DNA of 62,475 nt from an uncultured Granulosicoccaceae bacterium (GTDB taxonomy: Bacteria; Pseudomonadota; Gammaproteobacteria; Granulosicoccales; Granulosicoccaceae). A program made the position numbers and the translations under genes. This document shows, piece after piece, positions 9,765-19,440 of the stretch (its first letter is position 1; each line of letters begins with the position of its first letter). The stretch lies in the NCBI GenBank assembly GCA_938003855.1, contig CALKXD010000033.1, forward strand, positions 1 through 62,475, in the 5' to 3' direction. The notes under the pieces are model-generated. The model was not told the origin of the DNA, did not search any database, and worked only from the letters and a program-made list of their open reading frames with translations.

Positions 9765-10730
9765 GTGACTCACACACAATGGTCTCCCTCTGCGACGCGC
9801 CACACGCTCGAGCAGCGGGCCGTTATTCTGCACGCGGTTCGTGAATGGTTCCGGTCCGCTGAAATACTGGAAGTAGAAACGCCGCAGTTGATGCAGGCGG
9901 CAATCACTGATCCCCACATAGACAGCTTTGCCACTGCCGCGTCGCCGCGACGATACCTTCGCACCTCCGCCGAGTTTCACCTTAAGCGCATGCTGTCCGC
10001 CGGTTATGGCGATGTCTACGAAATGGGCAAAGTGTTCCGGATCGATGAAAGCGGACGTTATCACAATCCCGAATTCACCATGCTCGAGTGGTATCGCTGT
10101 GGCATTGATCATCTGACGCTGATTGACGAAGTCCACGATCTGCTGCGCAGCTTGCATGGCGACACCTGCCCGTCGCTGGACAAGGTCAGTTACCGGGAGC
10201 TATGGCTGCGGGTAAGTGGTATTGATCTGGCGCACGCCGATGCGGCGGACGTAGCCGCGTTTTTAGAGAGTCAGGGCTGTGAGGTCCCGCCATCTGCCGC
10301 TGGTAATATCGATACCGTACTCGACCTCGGAATGGCTACGGTAATCGCTGCCAGCTTGCCGAAAGACGGCTACACCTGCATTTATAATTATCCGGCCTCG
10401 CAAGCCTCGCTGGCGCGTATCGATACTGACGACCGGCAATGGCCGGTCGCGCACCGCTTTGAATTTTATTTCGGGTCAGTTGAGCTGGCCAACGGATACC
10501 ATGAGCTCAACAATGCGCAGGAGCAGCGTTCGCGTTTTGAGGCTGACAATGCCGAGCGTGTGCGGTCCGGTCGTGAGGCAATGCCGCTGGACATGCGCTT
10601 CGTTGACTCCGTCGATCACCTGCCCGACTGCGCCGGGGTGGCGATCGGCATGGATCGCTTGTTGATGATACTGCTGCCGCACATATCATCTTTGCAGCAG
10701 GTGCTGAGTTTTGACTGGAATCAAGCCTGA
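9765..10730 (+). CDS. epmA: EF-P--(R)-beta-lysine ligase EpmA (GenX/PoxA/YjeA)
   Basis: A 321-residue class II lysyl-tRNA-synthetase-like catalytic core without the anticodon-binding domain, the hallmark of EpmA. Motif 2 is VFRIDESGRYHNPEFTMLEW, and motif 3 is GVAIGMDRLLMILLP at the C-terminus. It attaches beta-lysine to Lys34 of EF-P. The likely start is GTG at 9765, only 20 bp after efp; no in-frame ATG fits the N-terminus better. The partner aminomutase gene epmB is not in the window. Confidence 0.94.
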   Translation: MTHTQWSPSATRHTLEQRAVILHAVREWFRSAEILEVETPQLMQAAITDPHIDSFATAASPRRYLRTSAEFHLKRMLSAGYGDVYEMGKVFRIDESGRYHNPEFTMLEWYRCGIDHLTLIDEVHDLLRSLHGDTCPSLDKVSYRELWLRVSGIDLAHADAADVAAFLESQGCEVPPSAAGNIDTVLDLGMATVIAASLPKDGYTCIYNYPASQASLARIDTDDRQWPVAHRFEFYFGSVELANGYHELNNAQEQRSRFEADNAERVRSGREAMPLDMRFVDSVDHLPDCAGVAIGMDRLLMILLPHISSLQQVLSFDWNQA

Positions 10731-10795
10731 TGATCGCTATCAGCGGCAAGGCAGCTATCTGCCAACCACCCTCCGACACCTGAACCCGACCCGCT

Positions 10796-11275
10796 ATGTT
10801 GCTCTATCGAGATTGTGATCACACCGCACTCCATGGCCTGCTGCAGAACCTGGGTCTGCAGGTGAATGCGGTGGCTCCGGGGGAAGTGATACCCGGCAGT
10901 TTCTGGGGGGATGAAGAAGCCGGCCTTATTGGTTCAACGTTGTATGTGCGTGAAGACACACCTGTGCATTCGGTATTGCATGAGTCCTGTCACTACGCCT
11001 GCATGGATGAGCAAAGGCGTGCCGTGCTGCACACCAATGCCGGCGGTGACAGCGCCGAAGAAAACGCTGTGTGCTACCTGCAGATCCTGCTGTCCGATTG
11101 CCTGCCTGACATGGGGCGTGCCGGAATGTTCGCGGACATGGATGCCTGGGGTTATTCGTTCAGGCTTGGCAGTTCGAAACGTTGGTTTGAAGAGGACGCC
11201 GACGATGCCAGGCAGTGGTTAAAGCAAAACCAGCTACTTGCAATGGCCGATCAACTCGCCCATGCGAATGGCTGA
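10796..11275 (+). CDS. Conserved hypothetical protein with an HESCH (HExxH-like) motif
   Basis: A 159-residue protein I cannot assign to a named family. It contains VLHESCHYACM, in which H62-E63-S64-C65-H66 matches the HExxH zinc-metalloprotease signature, followed later by the acidic segment GGDSAEENAVCYLQILLSD, where a Glu could be a third ligand. There is no signal peptide or membrane segment, so it is probably cytoplasmic. It starts 66 bp after epmA on the same strand and may be co-transcribed with efp-epmA. The last 42 bases overlap the 3' end of convergent psd. Protease function is inferred from the motif only. Confidence 0.6.
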   Translation: MLLYRDCDHTALHGLLQNLGLQVNAVAPGEVIPGSFWGDEEAGLIGSTLYVREDTPVHSVLHESCHYACMDEQRRAVLHTNAGGDSAEENAVCYLQILLSDCLPDMGRAGMFADMDAWGYSFRLGSSKRWFEEDADDARQWLKQNQLLAMADQLAHANG

Positions 11276-12094
11276 GCCTTCGGTCAGTTGTGGTTGAAAG
11301 CGTGTGCCGTTTTCCATTAGCAGAATCACCGTCGAGCCCATATTAAAGCGCCCCATCTCGGCACCTTTTGCCAGCTCGACGGGGGCATCAGCGTTGGAAT
11401 AATCGCGATAGTCGATCGCTTTTTTAGTGGGGGGGGTCACCAGCCCGGCCCAGACGGTTTCTATGGCCGCAACGTTTATCGCGCCCACCAGAACCATCGC
11501 CAGCTTACCGTGATCGGTATCGAACAGGGCAACGACGCGTTCATTGCGTGCGAACAGGCGTGGCACAACGCGTACGGTATGAGGAGCGACACTGAACAAG
11601 CGTCCCGGGATGTAGTGCATAGAGCTAAGTCTGCCGCTTACCGGCATATGAATGCGATGGTAGTCCCGTGGCGATAAATACAGCGTAGCGAACTGCCCAT
11701 CGATAAACGGCTGGCCATCCGAGGGTCGTCCGCCAAGTAAGTCGTGCAGCGAATACTGTCTGTTTTTAGCCTGGAAAACCTGATCAGCGCTTATCTTGCC
11801 GAGTTGCGATACACAGCCATCAACCGGGCAGGCAATGCCATTGGTGGTGTCGTCAATCGGTCTTGCATCGGGTTGTAAATCGCGGGTGAAAAAATCGTTG
11901 AAGCTGCGATACTGCTCTGGTGTCGTGCGCACGGCTTCCTGCAGCTCGACGTTGAACAGTCTGGAAAAGTAGCGGATCGCGGCAGGGACAAAGCGTCCTT
12001 CCATACGGGTTAGTCGCAACACCACACGCGATACCAGATGGTGTGGCAGGACATACAATGGCCACGATTTTAATCGGTCCGTAAAAGCGTTCAA
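11234..12094 (-). CDS. psd: Phosphatidylserine decarboxylase proenzyme
   Basis: A 286-residue type I Psd, which makes phosphatidylethanolamine at the inner membrane. Self-cleavage is expected within FNMGSTVILL, between Gly253 and Ser254, turning the Ser into the pyruvoyl group; the motif is MGST rather than the usual LGST. Catalytic region elements PVDG (90-93) and SPRDYHRIHMPVSG (141-154) are present, as is FNDFFTR. Length is normal for gammaproteobacteria. It is divergent from prmB and convergent with the HESCH gene. Confidence 0.95.
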   Translation of the reverse strand: MNAFTDRLKSWPLYVLPHHLVSRVVLRLTRMEGRFVPAAIRYFSRLFNVELQEAVRTTPEQYRSFNDFFTRDLQPDARPIDDTTNGIACPVDGCVSQLGKISADQVFQAKNRQYSLHDLLGGRPSDGQPFIDGQFATLYLSPRDYHRIHMPVSGRLSSMHYIPGRLFSVAPHTVRVVPRLFARNERVVALFDTDHGKLAMVLVGAINVAAIETVWAGLVTPPTKKAIDYRDYSNADAPVELAKGAEMGRFNMGSTVILLMENGTRFQPQLTEGSAIRMGELIGHCK

Positions 12095-12247
12095 TACGAT
12101 ACTATCTCGCTATTGTGTCGGAGGCATTGCGCCCGAGAGGCAATTGTACCGCGTAACCGGACAGCGTACCTATGCTTATTGCGCTGTCGGCGCATAGGCA
12201 ACACAGCCGCTATAGAGCCCGTTGGATCAGTAACACCAGAGGTTGCA

Positions 12248-13168
12248 ATGAAAGAAAATACCCATCGACTGTTTCAGCTTGAAAACACTACGGTGGCCGG
12301 GCTTATCGATGCGGGTCAGGAGTATCTGGCAGCCAGTGATCTGGTCTACGGCCACGGTACCGATAATCCCTTCGATGAAAGCGCCTGGCTGGCGCTGGAG
12401 GCCTGCAATATCTCTCCGGCTGAACCGCTCGATGACTACAACATCCCGGTGACTGACGCGCAATTGCATCGTGCCCGTGACTGGTTCCGGCAGCGGGTAG
12501 AGCAACGCAAGCCTGTGGCCTATCTGACCGGCCGCAGCTGGTTTGCCGGACTTGAGTTTGTCACCGATGAGCGTGCATTGATCCCCCGCAGCCCGGTGGC
12601 CGAACTGATTGCCGCTGAATTCAATCCCTGGTTGCCCGAGCCACCGGCTGTCGCCGTTGATTTATGTACCGGCGGCGGCTGCATTGCCATTGCCATTGCA
12701 ACGGTGTTTCCCGGCTGTCAGGTGCACGCCGCCGATTTGTCCGCTGAAGCCCTGCAACTGGCGGCCGTTAATCGTGATAAACATGGCTTGCAGCAGCGCC
12801 TGCAATTGTTCCAGGGCGATCTCTTCGAGGCATTGCCAAACGGGCAGCGCTATGATCTGATTGTGTCTAACCCGCCCTATGTCGATGCCCGGGACATGCA
12901 GTCACTGGCTGAGGAATTCGGTCATGAGCCGGAGTTGGGTCTTGCGGCCGGCCATGACGGACTGGATATTGTCGCGCAATTACTCAACAACGCGCATCGC
13001 TACCTGACGCCGACCGGTGTGATGATTGTCGAGGTGGGGAATTCTGAAGAGGCAGTGCAGCACCGCTTTGCTGAACTCGATCTATTGTGGTTCGATTTTG
13101 AAAACGGCGGGGCCGGTGTATTTTTGATAGGCGCGCAATCACTGCCCGGTGCGGAACACGCCAATTGA
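12248..13168 (+). CDS. prmB: Ribosomal protein L3 glutamine N5-methyltransferase PrmB
   Basis: A 306-residue SAM-dependent methyltransferase. The SAM loop VDLCTGGGCIAIAIA is at 137-151, and the catalytic SNPPYVD (207-213) binds the target glutamine. EEFGHEPELGLAAGHDGLD distinguishes PrmB from PrmC. The frame is open further upstream (from 12113), but the ATG at 12248 has an AGAGG site and gives the usual N-terminus. A terminator hairpin follows at 13174. Confidence 0.93.
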   Translation: MKENTHRLFQLENTTVAGLIDAGQEYLAASDLVYGHGTDNPFDESAWLALEACNISPAEPLDDYNIPVTDAQLHRARDWFRQRVEQRKPVAYLTGRSWFAGLEFVTDERALIPRSPVAELIAAEFNPWLPEPPAVAVDLCTGGGCIAIAIATVFPGCQVHAADLSAEALQLAAVNRDKHGLQQRLQLFQGDLFEALPNGQRYDLIVSNPPYVDARDMQSLAEEFGHEPELGLAAGHDGLDIVAQLLNNAHRYLTPTGVMIVEVGNSEEAVQHRFAELDLLWFDFENGGAGVFLIGAQSLPGAEHAN

Positions 13169-13173
13169 ACGGT

Positions 13174-13201
13174 CCGCCTGTGAGCAGGCGGTCTGTGTTT
13201 T
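13174..13201 (+). terminator. Probable terminator after prmB
   Basis: A 7-bp stem CCGCCTG/CAGGCGG with a 4-base loop, followed by TCTGTGTTTT, starts 6 bp after the prmB stop. The T-run is interrupted. Confidence 0.6.
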
Positions 13202-13334
13202 GGTACCCGTAAAGAATGCCAACAACTTAACAGCTGCTGATTTTGCCTGACACTGCCAGCAGTCGATGCTACAAAACATTCGGTCCCGGACGGGCTTCCA
13301 GCCATCCTTAATTTGTAACAAGGTAACACTTGCC

Positions 13335-16300
13335 ATGCAATCTCTAGATGCACTGCGTGATTCTATTCGTTCGCGATATCGGCAAACCGAGCCGGAGATC
13401 GTAAGCGAGTTGCTGTCGATGGAGGTATTGAGCGAGCGAGAGCGCTCGATGCTGGAAGAAGTGGCGGCGGACACAGTGGCCCGGTTACGCGCCAATACCA
13501 ACCCGAGTCTGATGGAGAGCTTTCTCTCCGAGTACGGGTTGTCTACTCGCGAAGGGGTGGGCCTGATGTGTCTCGCCGAGGCATTGTTGCGGGTACCTGA
13601 TGCGGCCACGGTTGATGAGCTCATCGCGGACAAAATAGAACCGTCAAACTGGGGCATCCATCTGGGTAAGTCCAGTTCATCGCTGGTCAATGCCTCGACC
13701 TGGGCCTTGTTGCTTACCGGGCGTATCCTTGACGACACCCTGGATGATAGCGGCGAAGTTACCCCGGTGGTGGCACTGCGGCAGCTGATCAAAAGGCTGG
13801 GAGAGCCGGTGGTTAGAAAGTCAGTCAGCCAGGCCATGAAAATGCTCGGTAAGCAATTTGTACTGGGCCAGACAATTGAAGAGGCGCTGCAGGTTGCAGT
13901 CGATCTAGAACAACAGGGTTATACCTATTCCTATGACATGCTGGGCGAGGCGGCTCGCACCCATGCAGATGCCGAGCGCTACTTCAAAGCCTACGCCGAC
14001 GCTATAGCATTGATCGCAAAAGTAGCGGGCACAGGTATCACCGAGCGGCCCGGTATCTCAGTGAAATTGTCGGCCTTGCACCCGCGTTATGAGCACACGC
14101 ATAAAGCGAAGGTGATGGACGCGCTGCTCCCCCGAATTGCCGCGCTGGTTGATATGGCGGCTGACGCTGATATCGGCCTGAACATCGATGCAGAAGAGTC
14201 CGATCGACTTGACCTGTCACTGGATGTGATTGATGCGCTGCTGCAAAAAGACAACATTCGTCACTGGGATGGCTTTGGTGTGGTGGTGCAGGCTTACGGC
14301 CGCCGTGCGTTGCCGGTCATCGACTGGCTGCTGGCTGCATGCCGGCAGCGCAATCAGAAAATTATGGTGCGCCTTGTTAAGGGCGCCTACTGGGATGCCG
14401 AAATCAAGCAGGCGCAGGAACTGGGTCTGGCAAACTTCCCGGTCTTTACCCGCAAGGCGACTACCGACCTCAGCTACCTTGTGTGTGCGCAGCGCCTGTT
14501 GAGCAACCGTGATGTCGTTTACCCGCAATTTGCCACCCACAATGCACATACCGTCTGTGCTATTCGCTACATGGCGGGTAGCGACACTGAAAGCTATGAG
14601 TTCCAGCGGCTGCACGGTATGGGTGAGGCCTTGCACGATGATATCCTCACGCGCCACGGTACCCGCTGCAGAATCTATGCGCCGGTCGGCGCTCATGTTG
14701 ATTTGCTTGCCTATCTGGTCAGGCGCTTGTTGGAGAACGGTGCAAACAGTTCTTTTGTTAATCAGATAGTCAATGAAGAGCTCAGTCCGCAGGTGGTCGC
14801 CCGTTGCCCCATCGGCGAGGTGATCGCGTTCGACTCTATAGAACACCCGGCGATCAGCAAACCGGCCGCGCTGTTTTACCCGCAACGTGAAAACTCAAAG
14901 GGGTATCGGATTAATGATCCGGCCTCTATACAGCCACTGCTGGATGGCCGTGCCTCCTGCGAGACAAGCGGCTATCAGGCGCGCCCGATGATGGCGGTTG
15001 ACAGTAGCGGGACTGAAGCGATCACTGTTGTTAATCCGGCCAATCCGGATCACATCGTGGGAACCGTTATAGAGGCATCAATTGATGATGTTGAGCATGC
15101 CGTAACCGCAGCACGTAGTGCGTTTGCACCATGGCAATCCAGTACTGCGCAGGATCGTTCAGAGAGTCTGCTGGTGGCAGCGGCCCTGTATGAAGAAAAT
15201 ATTGCCGCGTTTTCCACACTGCTTGCCTGTGAGGCTGGCAAACATCTGGCCGATGCCATCAGTGAAGTGCGAGAGGCGGTGGATTTTTTACGGTATTACG
15301 CTCAACAGTCATTGCAAGTCGATGATGCGCGGCCCGGGCGCGGCGTTATTGTCTGTATCAGTCCGTGGAATTTTCCACTGGCGATTTTTACCGGGCAGAT
15401 TGCCGCGGCGCTGGCGGCGGGAAATACCGTGCTGGCCAAGCCGGCGCGCCAGACACCGCTGGTGGCAGCGCATGCGGTCGCGCTGTTGCACCAGGCTGCC
15501 ATTCCCGCCCATGTGCTGCAGTTATTGCCGGGGGACGGACCACTGATTGGTAACGCGCTGGTCGGTCATGGCGCTATCGACGGGGTTTGCTTTACCGGGT
15601 CTACCCAGGTTGCCAGACTCATTGAACGGCAACTGGCCGGTCGCAACGCGACTGATCTGATGGCCAGTCCCGATCCCATGCTGATCGCTGAAACCGGTGG
15701 TCTTAATGCAATGATCGCAGATACCACCGCACTGACTGAACAGGTGGTGAGAGACATTTTAATATCATCGTTTCAAAGTGCCGGTCAGCGTTGTTCGGCG
15801 CTGCGTATGCTCTATATACAGGAAGAGGCAGAAGAGCGCCTGGTAACTATGCTATGTGGCGCTCTGCAAACACTGACAATCGGGGATCCCTGGTCACTAT
15901 CGACCGACATAGGTCCGGTGATCGACGAACAAGCCTGCCGTAAAATTACCGACTACATCAACACCTGCAAAGAGGCCGGCCAATTGGTGGCGCAACACGC
16001 AGCGCCGCAGCAAGGGCATTTTGTCGGACCGGCAATTATTCGGGTTTCCGGCATTGAACAGATGCAAGAGGAAATATTCGGGCCGGTTTTGCATATTGCC
16101 ACCTATCGCGCCGAGCAACTGGACGAGGTAATAGCCGCGATAAATACCAAAGGCTATGGTTTGACATTCGGTCTGCATACACGCATCGATGATCGCGTCC
16201 AGTACATTGTTGATCGCGTAAAGGCAGGCAATATATACGTCAACCGTAATCAGATCGGTGCGGTGGTCGGCTCGCAGCCGTTTGGTGGCGAAGGATTGTC

Positions 16301-16997
16301 CGGGACCGGTCCCAAGGCCGGTGGCCCGCATTATCTGAACCGCTTCTATGCACCCGTACAGTCGGCGGTTCAGGCTGTCGGTGACAGCTCCGGTGCGGCG
16401 ATAGAATTATCGGCACTACAGAGCGCGCTCAATGCGGTAGAACCTTTACCCGGTCCGTTGCAACCGGAGCACGAGGCGCCATTGCAGGCGTTGCAAAAAT
16501 TCTCTGCCGAATCTGCTGTCAGCCTGAATAGTATAGAAATAGAATGGCTATTGCCTGGCCCCACGGGTGAAAGCAACCGTTTGACGTTGTACCCGAGGGG
16601 GCGAGTGGTGGTGTATGGCCTCAACCCGGATTACTATCTGCAGCAATGTGCCGACGCTTTTATCGCCGGTTGCGCGGTGCTGCTAGTGGTGCCGGATAAT
16701 GATACGAACGACGCACTGCTGGATGCCACCAGCCATGGTGCGCTACCGTTCAGTTATATTAAAGGCCGTCTTGATCCAGCATTACTGACCGATCTGGAAA
16801 ACCTGGCGGCAGTAGCCGTGTCGGCTGATGCCGGGACTGTGTTGTCGTGCAAGCACCATCTGTCACAGCGTGCTGGTGCTATTGTACCGCTGGTCAGTGA
16901 GTGCGGTGACCCGGCACGGTATGTTGTTGAACGTCATGTTTGCATTGATACCACTGCCGCTGGTGGCAATGCGACGTTGCTCGCAGCGTCCGAATAA
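13335..16997 (+). CDS. putA: Bifunctional proline dehydrogenase / L-glutamate gamma-semialdehyde dehydrogenase PutA (no RHH domain)
   Basis: About 1220 residues. It oxidises proline to glutamate in two steps with channelling. The proline dehydrogenase barrel holds RLVKGAYWDAEIKQAQE and the FAD/substrate-side YAPVGAHVDLLAYLVRRLLE. The aldehyde dehydrogenase part has SPWNFPLAIF, FTGSTQVARLIE, ETGGLNAMI and the catalytic Cys in SAGQRCSALR, then GNIYVNRNQIGAVVGSQPFG. About 200 further residues form the C-terminal domain of long PutA proteins. The N-terminal ribbon-helix-helix of trifunctional PutA is missing, so it should not repress its own gene. The ATG at 13335 is preferred over the open-frame start at 13266. 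Confidence 0.95.
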   Translation: MQSLDALRDSIRSRYRQTEPEIVSELLSMEVLSERERSMLEEVAADTVARLRANTNPSLMESFLSEYGLSTREGVGLMCLAEALLRVPDAATVDELIADKIEPSNWGIHLGKSSSSLVNASTWALLLTGRILDDTLDDSGEVTPVVALRQLIKRLGEPVVRKSVSQAMKMLGKQFVLGQTIEEALQVAVDLEQQGYTYSYDMLGEAARTHADAERYFKAYADAIALIAKVAGTGITERPGISVKLSALHPRYEHTHKAKVMDALLPRIAALVDMAADADIGLNIDAEESDRLDLSLDVIDALLQKDNIRHWDGFGVVVQAYGRRALPVIDWLLAACRQRNQKIMVRLVKGAYWDAEIKQAQELGLANFPVFTRKATTDLSYLVCAQRLLSNRDVVYPQFATHNAHTVCAIRYMAGSDTESYEFQRLHGMGEALHDDILTRHGTRCRIYAPVGAHVDLLAYLVRRLLENGANSSFVNQIVNEELSPQVVARCPIGEVIAFDSIEHPAISKPAALFYPQRENSKGYRINDPASIQPLLDGRASCETSGYQARPMMAVDSSGTEAITVVNPANPDHIVGTVIEASIDDVEHAVTAARSAFAPWQSSTAQDRSESLLVAAALYEENIAAFSTLLACEAGKHLADAISEVREAVDFLRYYAQQSLQVDDARPGRGVIVCISPWNFPLAIFTGQIAAALAAGNTVLAKPARQTPLVAAHAVALLHQAAIPAHVLQLLPGDGPLIGNALVGHGAIDGVCFTGSTQVARLIERQLAGRNATDLMASPDPMLIAETGGLNAMIADTTALTEQVVRDILISSFQSAGQRCSALRMLYIQEEAEERLVTMLCGALQTLTIGDPWSLSTDIGPVIDEQACRKITDYINTCKEAGQLVAQHAAPQQGHFVGPAIIRVSGIEQMQEEIFGPVLHIATYRAEQLDEVIAAINTKGYGLTFGLHTRIDDRVQYIVDRVKAGNIYVNRNQIGAVVGSQPFGGEGLSGTGPKAGGPHYLNRFYAPVQSAVQAVGDSSGAAIELSALQSALNAVEPLPGPLQPEHEAPLQALQKFSAESAVSLNSIEIEWLLPGPTGESNRLTLYPRGRVVVYGLNPDYYLQQCADAFIAGCAVLLVVPDNDTNDALLDATSHGALPFSYIKGRLDPALLTDLENLAAVAVSADAGTVLSCKHHLSQRAGAIVPLVSECGDPARYVVERHVCIDTTAAGGNATLLAASE

Positions 16998-17043
16998 CAA
17001 CTGACCCGCTACGTTTCGCCTGCACTGCTAAGGATTTCCACCC

Positions 17044-17601
17044 ATGAGTAACCACGCAACACTACTGTTGGTCGACGTACAGCAGGGTATAGATCAAATC
17101 GCCAACGGTAGAAATAACCCTGCGGCGGAAGACAATATAGCAGCGTTGCTATCGGCATGGCGGGCTAATAACCGGCACGTTGTGCACGTGCGCCACAGTT
17201 CACAAGAGTCAGGTTCACCACTCAGGCCCGACACTCCGGGTTTTGCGTACAAAAAATGTGCTGTGCCAGTGGCAGGTGAAATGCAGGTTACCAAATCGGT
17301 GAACAGCGCATTTATCGGTACTGATCTGCAGCAATACCTTAATGACCAATCCGTGAGTTCGCTGGTGATCGTCGGGTTGACCACTGACCACTGCGTCAGC
17401 ACCACTGTGCGGATGGCTGCGAATCTTGGCTTTGAAGTCACGCTGGTAGCTGATGCGACCGCCACGTTTCCGCGTCAGGGACCGGATGGCAAGCATCATT
17501 CTGCAGAGACTATGCACAGTATTAATCTGGCCAGTCTCAATGGTGAGTTTTGCCGTGTGCTGACTACTGCTGATGTGCTGTCAGGCGTGACTGGTTTGTG
17601 A
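17044..17601 (+). CDS. Isochorismatase-family cysteine hydrolase
   Basis: A 185-residue single-domain hydrolase. LLLVDVQQGID near the N-terminus carries the catalytic Asp, Lys comes from VTKSVNSAF, and the nucleophile Cys is in VIVGLTTDHCVSTTVRMA, the full Asp-Lys-Cys triad. Family members hydrolyse amides or enol ethers (nicotinamidase, isochorismatase and others); the exact substrate cannot be told. It starts 46 bp after putA on the same strand and could be co-expressed. An 11-bp direct repeat spans its stop codon. Confidence 0.88.
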   Translation: MSNHATLLLVDVQQGIDQIANGRNNPAAEDNIAALLSAWRANNRHVVHVRHSSQESGSPLRPDTPGFAYKKCAVPVAGEMQVTKSVNSAFIGTDLQQYLNDQSVSSLVIVGLTTDHCVSTTVRMAANLGFEVTLVADATATFPRQGPDGKHHSAETMHSINLASLNGEFCRVLTTADVLSGVTGL

Positions 17602-17616
17602 CTGGTTTGTGACTGG
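17587..17616 (+). repeat. Short tandem repeat across a stop codon
   Basis: GTGACTGGTTT is repeated about 2.7 times with an 11-bp period, including the TGA stop of the isochorismatase-like gene. Probably a local slippage duplication. Confidence 0.85.
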
Positions 17617-17816
17617 CCGGTGCCCCTCGCCCCACCGAACAAAACCGTCGTCTGCATTGGTTGATCAATAGCGCCAACAGCATAGTTCAGCCGGGCTTGT
17701 GTGAGAACTGACAGTACAGCGGCAATGTGTTTGGTGTGCAGTCCGGGGTCACCGCAGCTTTTACTTGTTACACTACCCTGAAAACACGGTCACCATTAAA
17801 ACAACGGAGAGCAACC

Positions 17817-18218
17817 ATGGTTACTGGGGGGTGTTTGTGTGGAAAAAATACTTATCAATTGACCGGTAAACCAGTCGATTGCAGCTATTGTCACTGTACC
17901 GTTTGCCGCCGGCTTACCGGCTCGGCGTTTGGCGCTTATGGCAGCGTGTCCAGCAAGGATTTTACCTGGCAGACCGGATCAGAGTATTTGTCATGCTACC
18001 GCCCGACAGAGTTGACGCGGCGTTATTTCTGTCAGCAGTGTGGTTGTTTTCTACTGACAGAGCACAGCGATGAGCCGGGGCAGGTGTTTGTCTCTCTGGG
18101 GTCGTTGGCCGACGCCACTGATGTTGTGATTGAGTACCATCAATATGTCGCGAGCAAGGCTGAGTGGTATCGCATCGATTCTGCTTTGACCGGGTACCCG
18201 CAAGGATATACCGAGTGA
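17817..18218 (+). CDS. GFA-family (CENP-V/Gfa-like) zinc protein
   Basis: A 133-residue protein of the glutathione-dependent formaldehyde-activating family fold. Zinc ligands are visible as GGCLCGKNTY, CSYCHCTVCRRLTGSAFGAY and RRYFCQQCGCFL. These short proteins are widespread and their activity is usually unproven; glutathione-formaldehyde adduct binding is known only for a few. The ATG at 17817 with GGAG upstream is chosen over an upstream in-frame start at 17727. It sits alone. Confidence 0.85.
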   Translation: MVTGGCLCGKNTYQLTGKPVDCSYCHCTVCRRLTGSAFGAYGSVSSKDFTWQTGSEYLSCYRPTELTRRYFCQQCGCFLLTEHSDEPGQVFVSLGSLADATDVVIEYHQYVASKAEWYRIDSALTGYPQGYTE

Positions 18219-18245
18219 TCGTTCAATGGTGACGGACTAACATCG

Positions 18246-18623
18246 GTGGTCTTTGATGGGTTGCGTCATCTGATGTACCAGCTTAAGCGGCAGGCGTTGA
18301 CCGTTTATTGCGTGGCGCGTCATCGTTGTACGCCATGGCTGGTTCGTCTATTAGCACTGATGATCGCCGCCTATGCGTTTAGCCCGATTGATTTAATCCC
18401 CGATTTCATTCCGCTGCTCGGCATGCTTGACGATCTGATCATTGTACCGTTGGGGTTGGCACTGGTGATACGGCTGACGCCGGTACGAGTCCTCTGTGAG
18501 TCACGTGACAAAGCCCGGGCGATTGCTGAAAAACCGGTAAGCTATTCGGCTGCGGCGGCAGTGCTTGTCGTCTGGGTGCTTGTTGCAATTGTCGCTGTGC
18601 GCTGGGTGTCTGCCTTGATCTAG
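18246..18623 (+). CDS. DUF1232 (YkvA-like) membrane protein
   Basis: A 125-residue membrane protein. The core AYAFSPIDLIPDFIPLLGML followed by DDLIIVPLGL is the DUF1232 signature, and a C-terminal membrane segment (AAAAVLVVWVLVAIVAV) follows. Function is unknown for the family. Start is GTG at 18246, or ATG at 18273, 28 bp or more after the GFA gene; they may be one transcript. Confidence 0.82.
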   Translation: MVFDGLRHLMYQLKRQALTVYCVARHRCTPWLVRLLALMIAAYAFSPIDLIPDFIPLLGMLDDLIIVPLGLALVIRLTPVRVLCESRDKARAIAEKPVSYSAAAAVLVVWVLVAIVAVRWVSALI

Positions 18624-18978
18624 ACAGATTTACCGTCAAGCGAATCACTGATGGTCGTGTGGACTATTTTTGTCGTACCTGTCAATGGCGGCGCAGGGGC
18701 TAATCTGCCAAACACCCGCGTGCCCCACCGATTGTCTGACAGGTTGGTCGCGATTGGTCAATTCGTTGCGTGTTGGGCCCGGCGAGCGTGGCGCTGGCGA
18801 CTATGCAGGTGGAGCCTGCTTTACGCATCAACCCCCGCAGGGATTTTTTTCACGCACGTTACCAGCTGTTGTGCGCAAGCCGGCGATTGCGTTTATAGTT
18901 TCTGCAGACAGCATACGCAGGCCATTGTCGGGTAAACTGCAGTGCAAGCCGATTGCACACTTTCAGGAAAACCACACC
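18624..18978. other. Intergenic, 355 bp
   Basis: An in-frame extension of the acetyltransferase frame runs through much of this gap, but it lacks a ribosome site and family-like sequence. I see no RNA gene or clear promoter. Confidence 0.5.
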
Positions 18979-19440
18979 ATGTTAATTAAGGTAGATGACC
19001 TGCGTGGGCCCGAGATTATTGCCTTGCTGCGAGAGCATCTCGATGACATGGCGCACCAGTCACCACCGGAGAGCGTTCATGCCTTAGACCTCAACGCGCT
19101 ACGTCAGCCGGACATAACCTTCTGGAGCGCCTGGCGCGATGAAGTGCTGCTTGGTTGTGCTGCGCTGAAAGAGCTCGACCATCAACACGCCGAGATTAAA
19201 TCCATGCGTACCAGTCATGCTGCCAGAAGAACCGGAGTCGGTGCAAAACTATTGCAGCATGTGCTCGACCAGGCACGTGCGCGTGGGTACCTGCGTTTGA
19301 GTCTGGAAACCGGTTCCATGGCGGCGTTTAAACCAGCTAGAGCATTGTACCGCCGTGCAGGGTTTACTGAGTGTGAACCTTTCGGCAGCTACCAGCCTGA
19401 TCCGCACAGTGTCTTTATGACGACGCAATTGTTGAGTTAG
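18979..19440 (+). CDS. GNAT-family N-acetyltransferase
   Basis: A 153-residue GNAT protein. The beta4-alpha3 acetyl-CoA site reads EIKSMRTSHAARRTGVGAKL, matching the R/Q-x-x-G-x-G/A pattern, and RLSLETGSMAAFKPARALYR is typical of the YafP/PhnO-like GNATs. A CAGGAAAA ribosome site precedes the ATG at 18979; the frame is open upstream to 18670, but that part is not family-like. Substrate unknown. Confidence 0.87.
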   Translation: MLIKVDDLRGPEIIALLREHLDDMAHQSPPESVHALDLNALRQPDITFWSAWRDEVLLGCAALKELDHQHAEIKSMRTSHAARRTGVGAKLLQHVLDQARARGYLRLSLETGSMAAFKPARALYRRAGFTECEPFGSYQPDPHSVFMTTQLLS

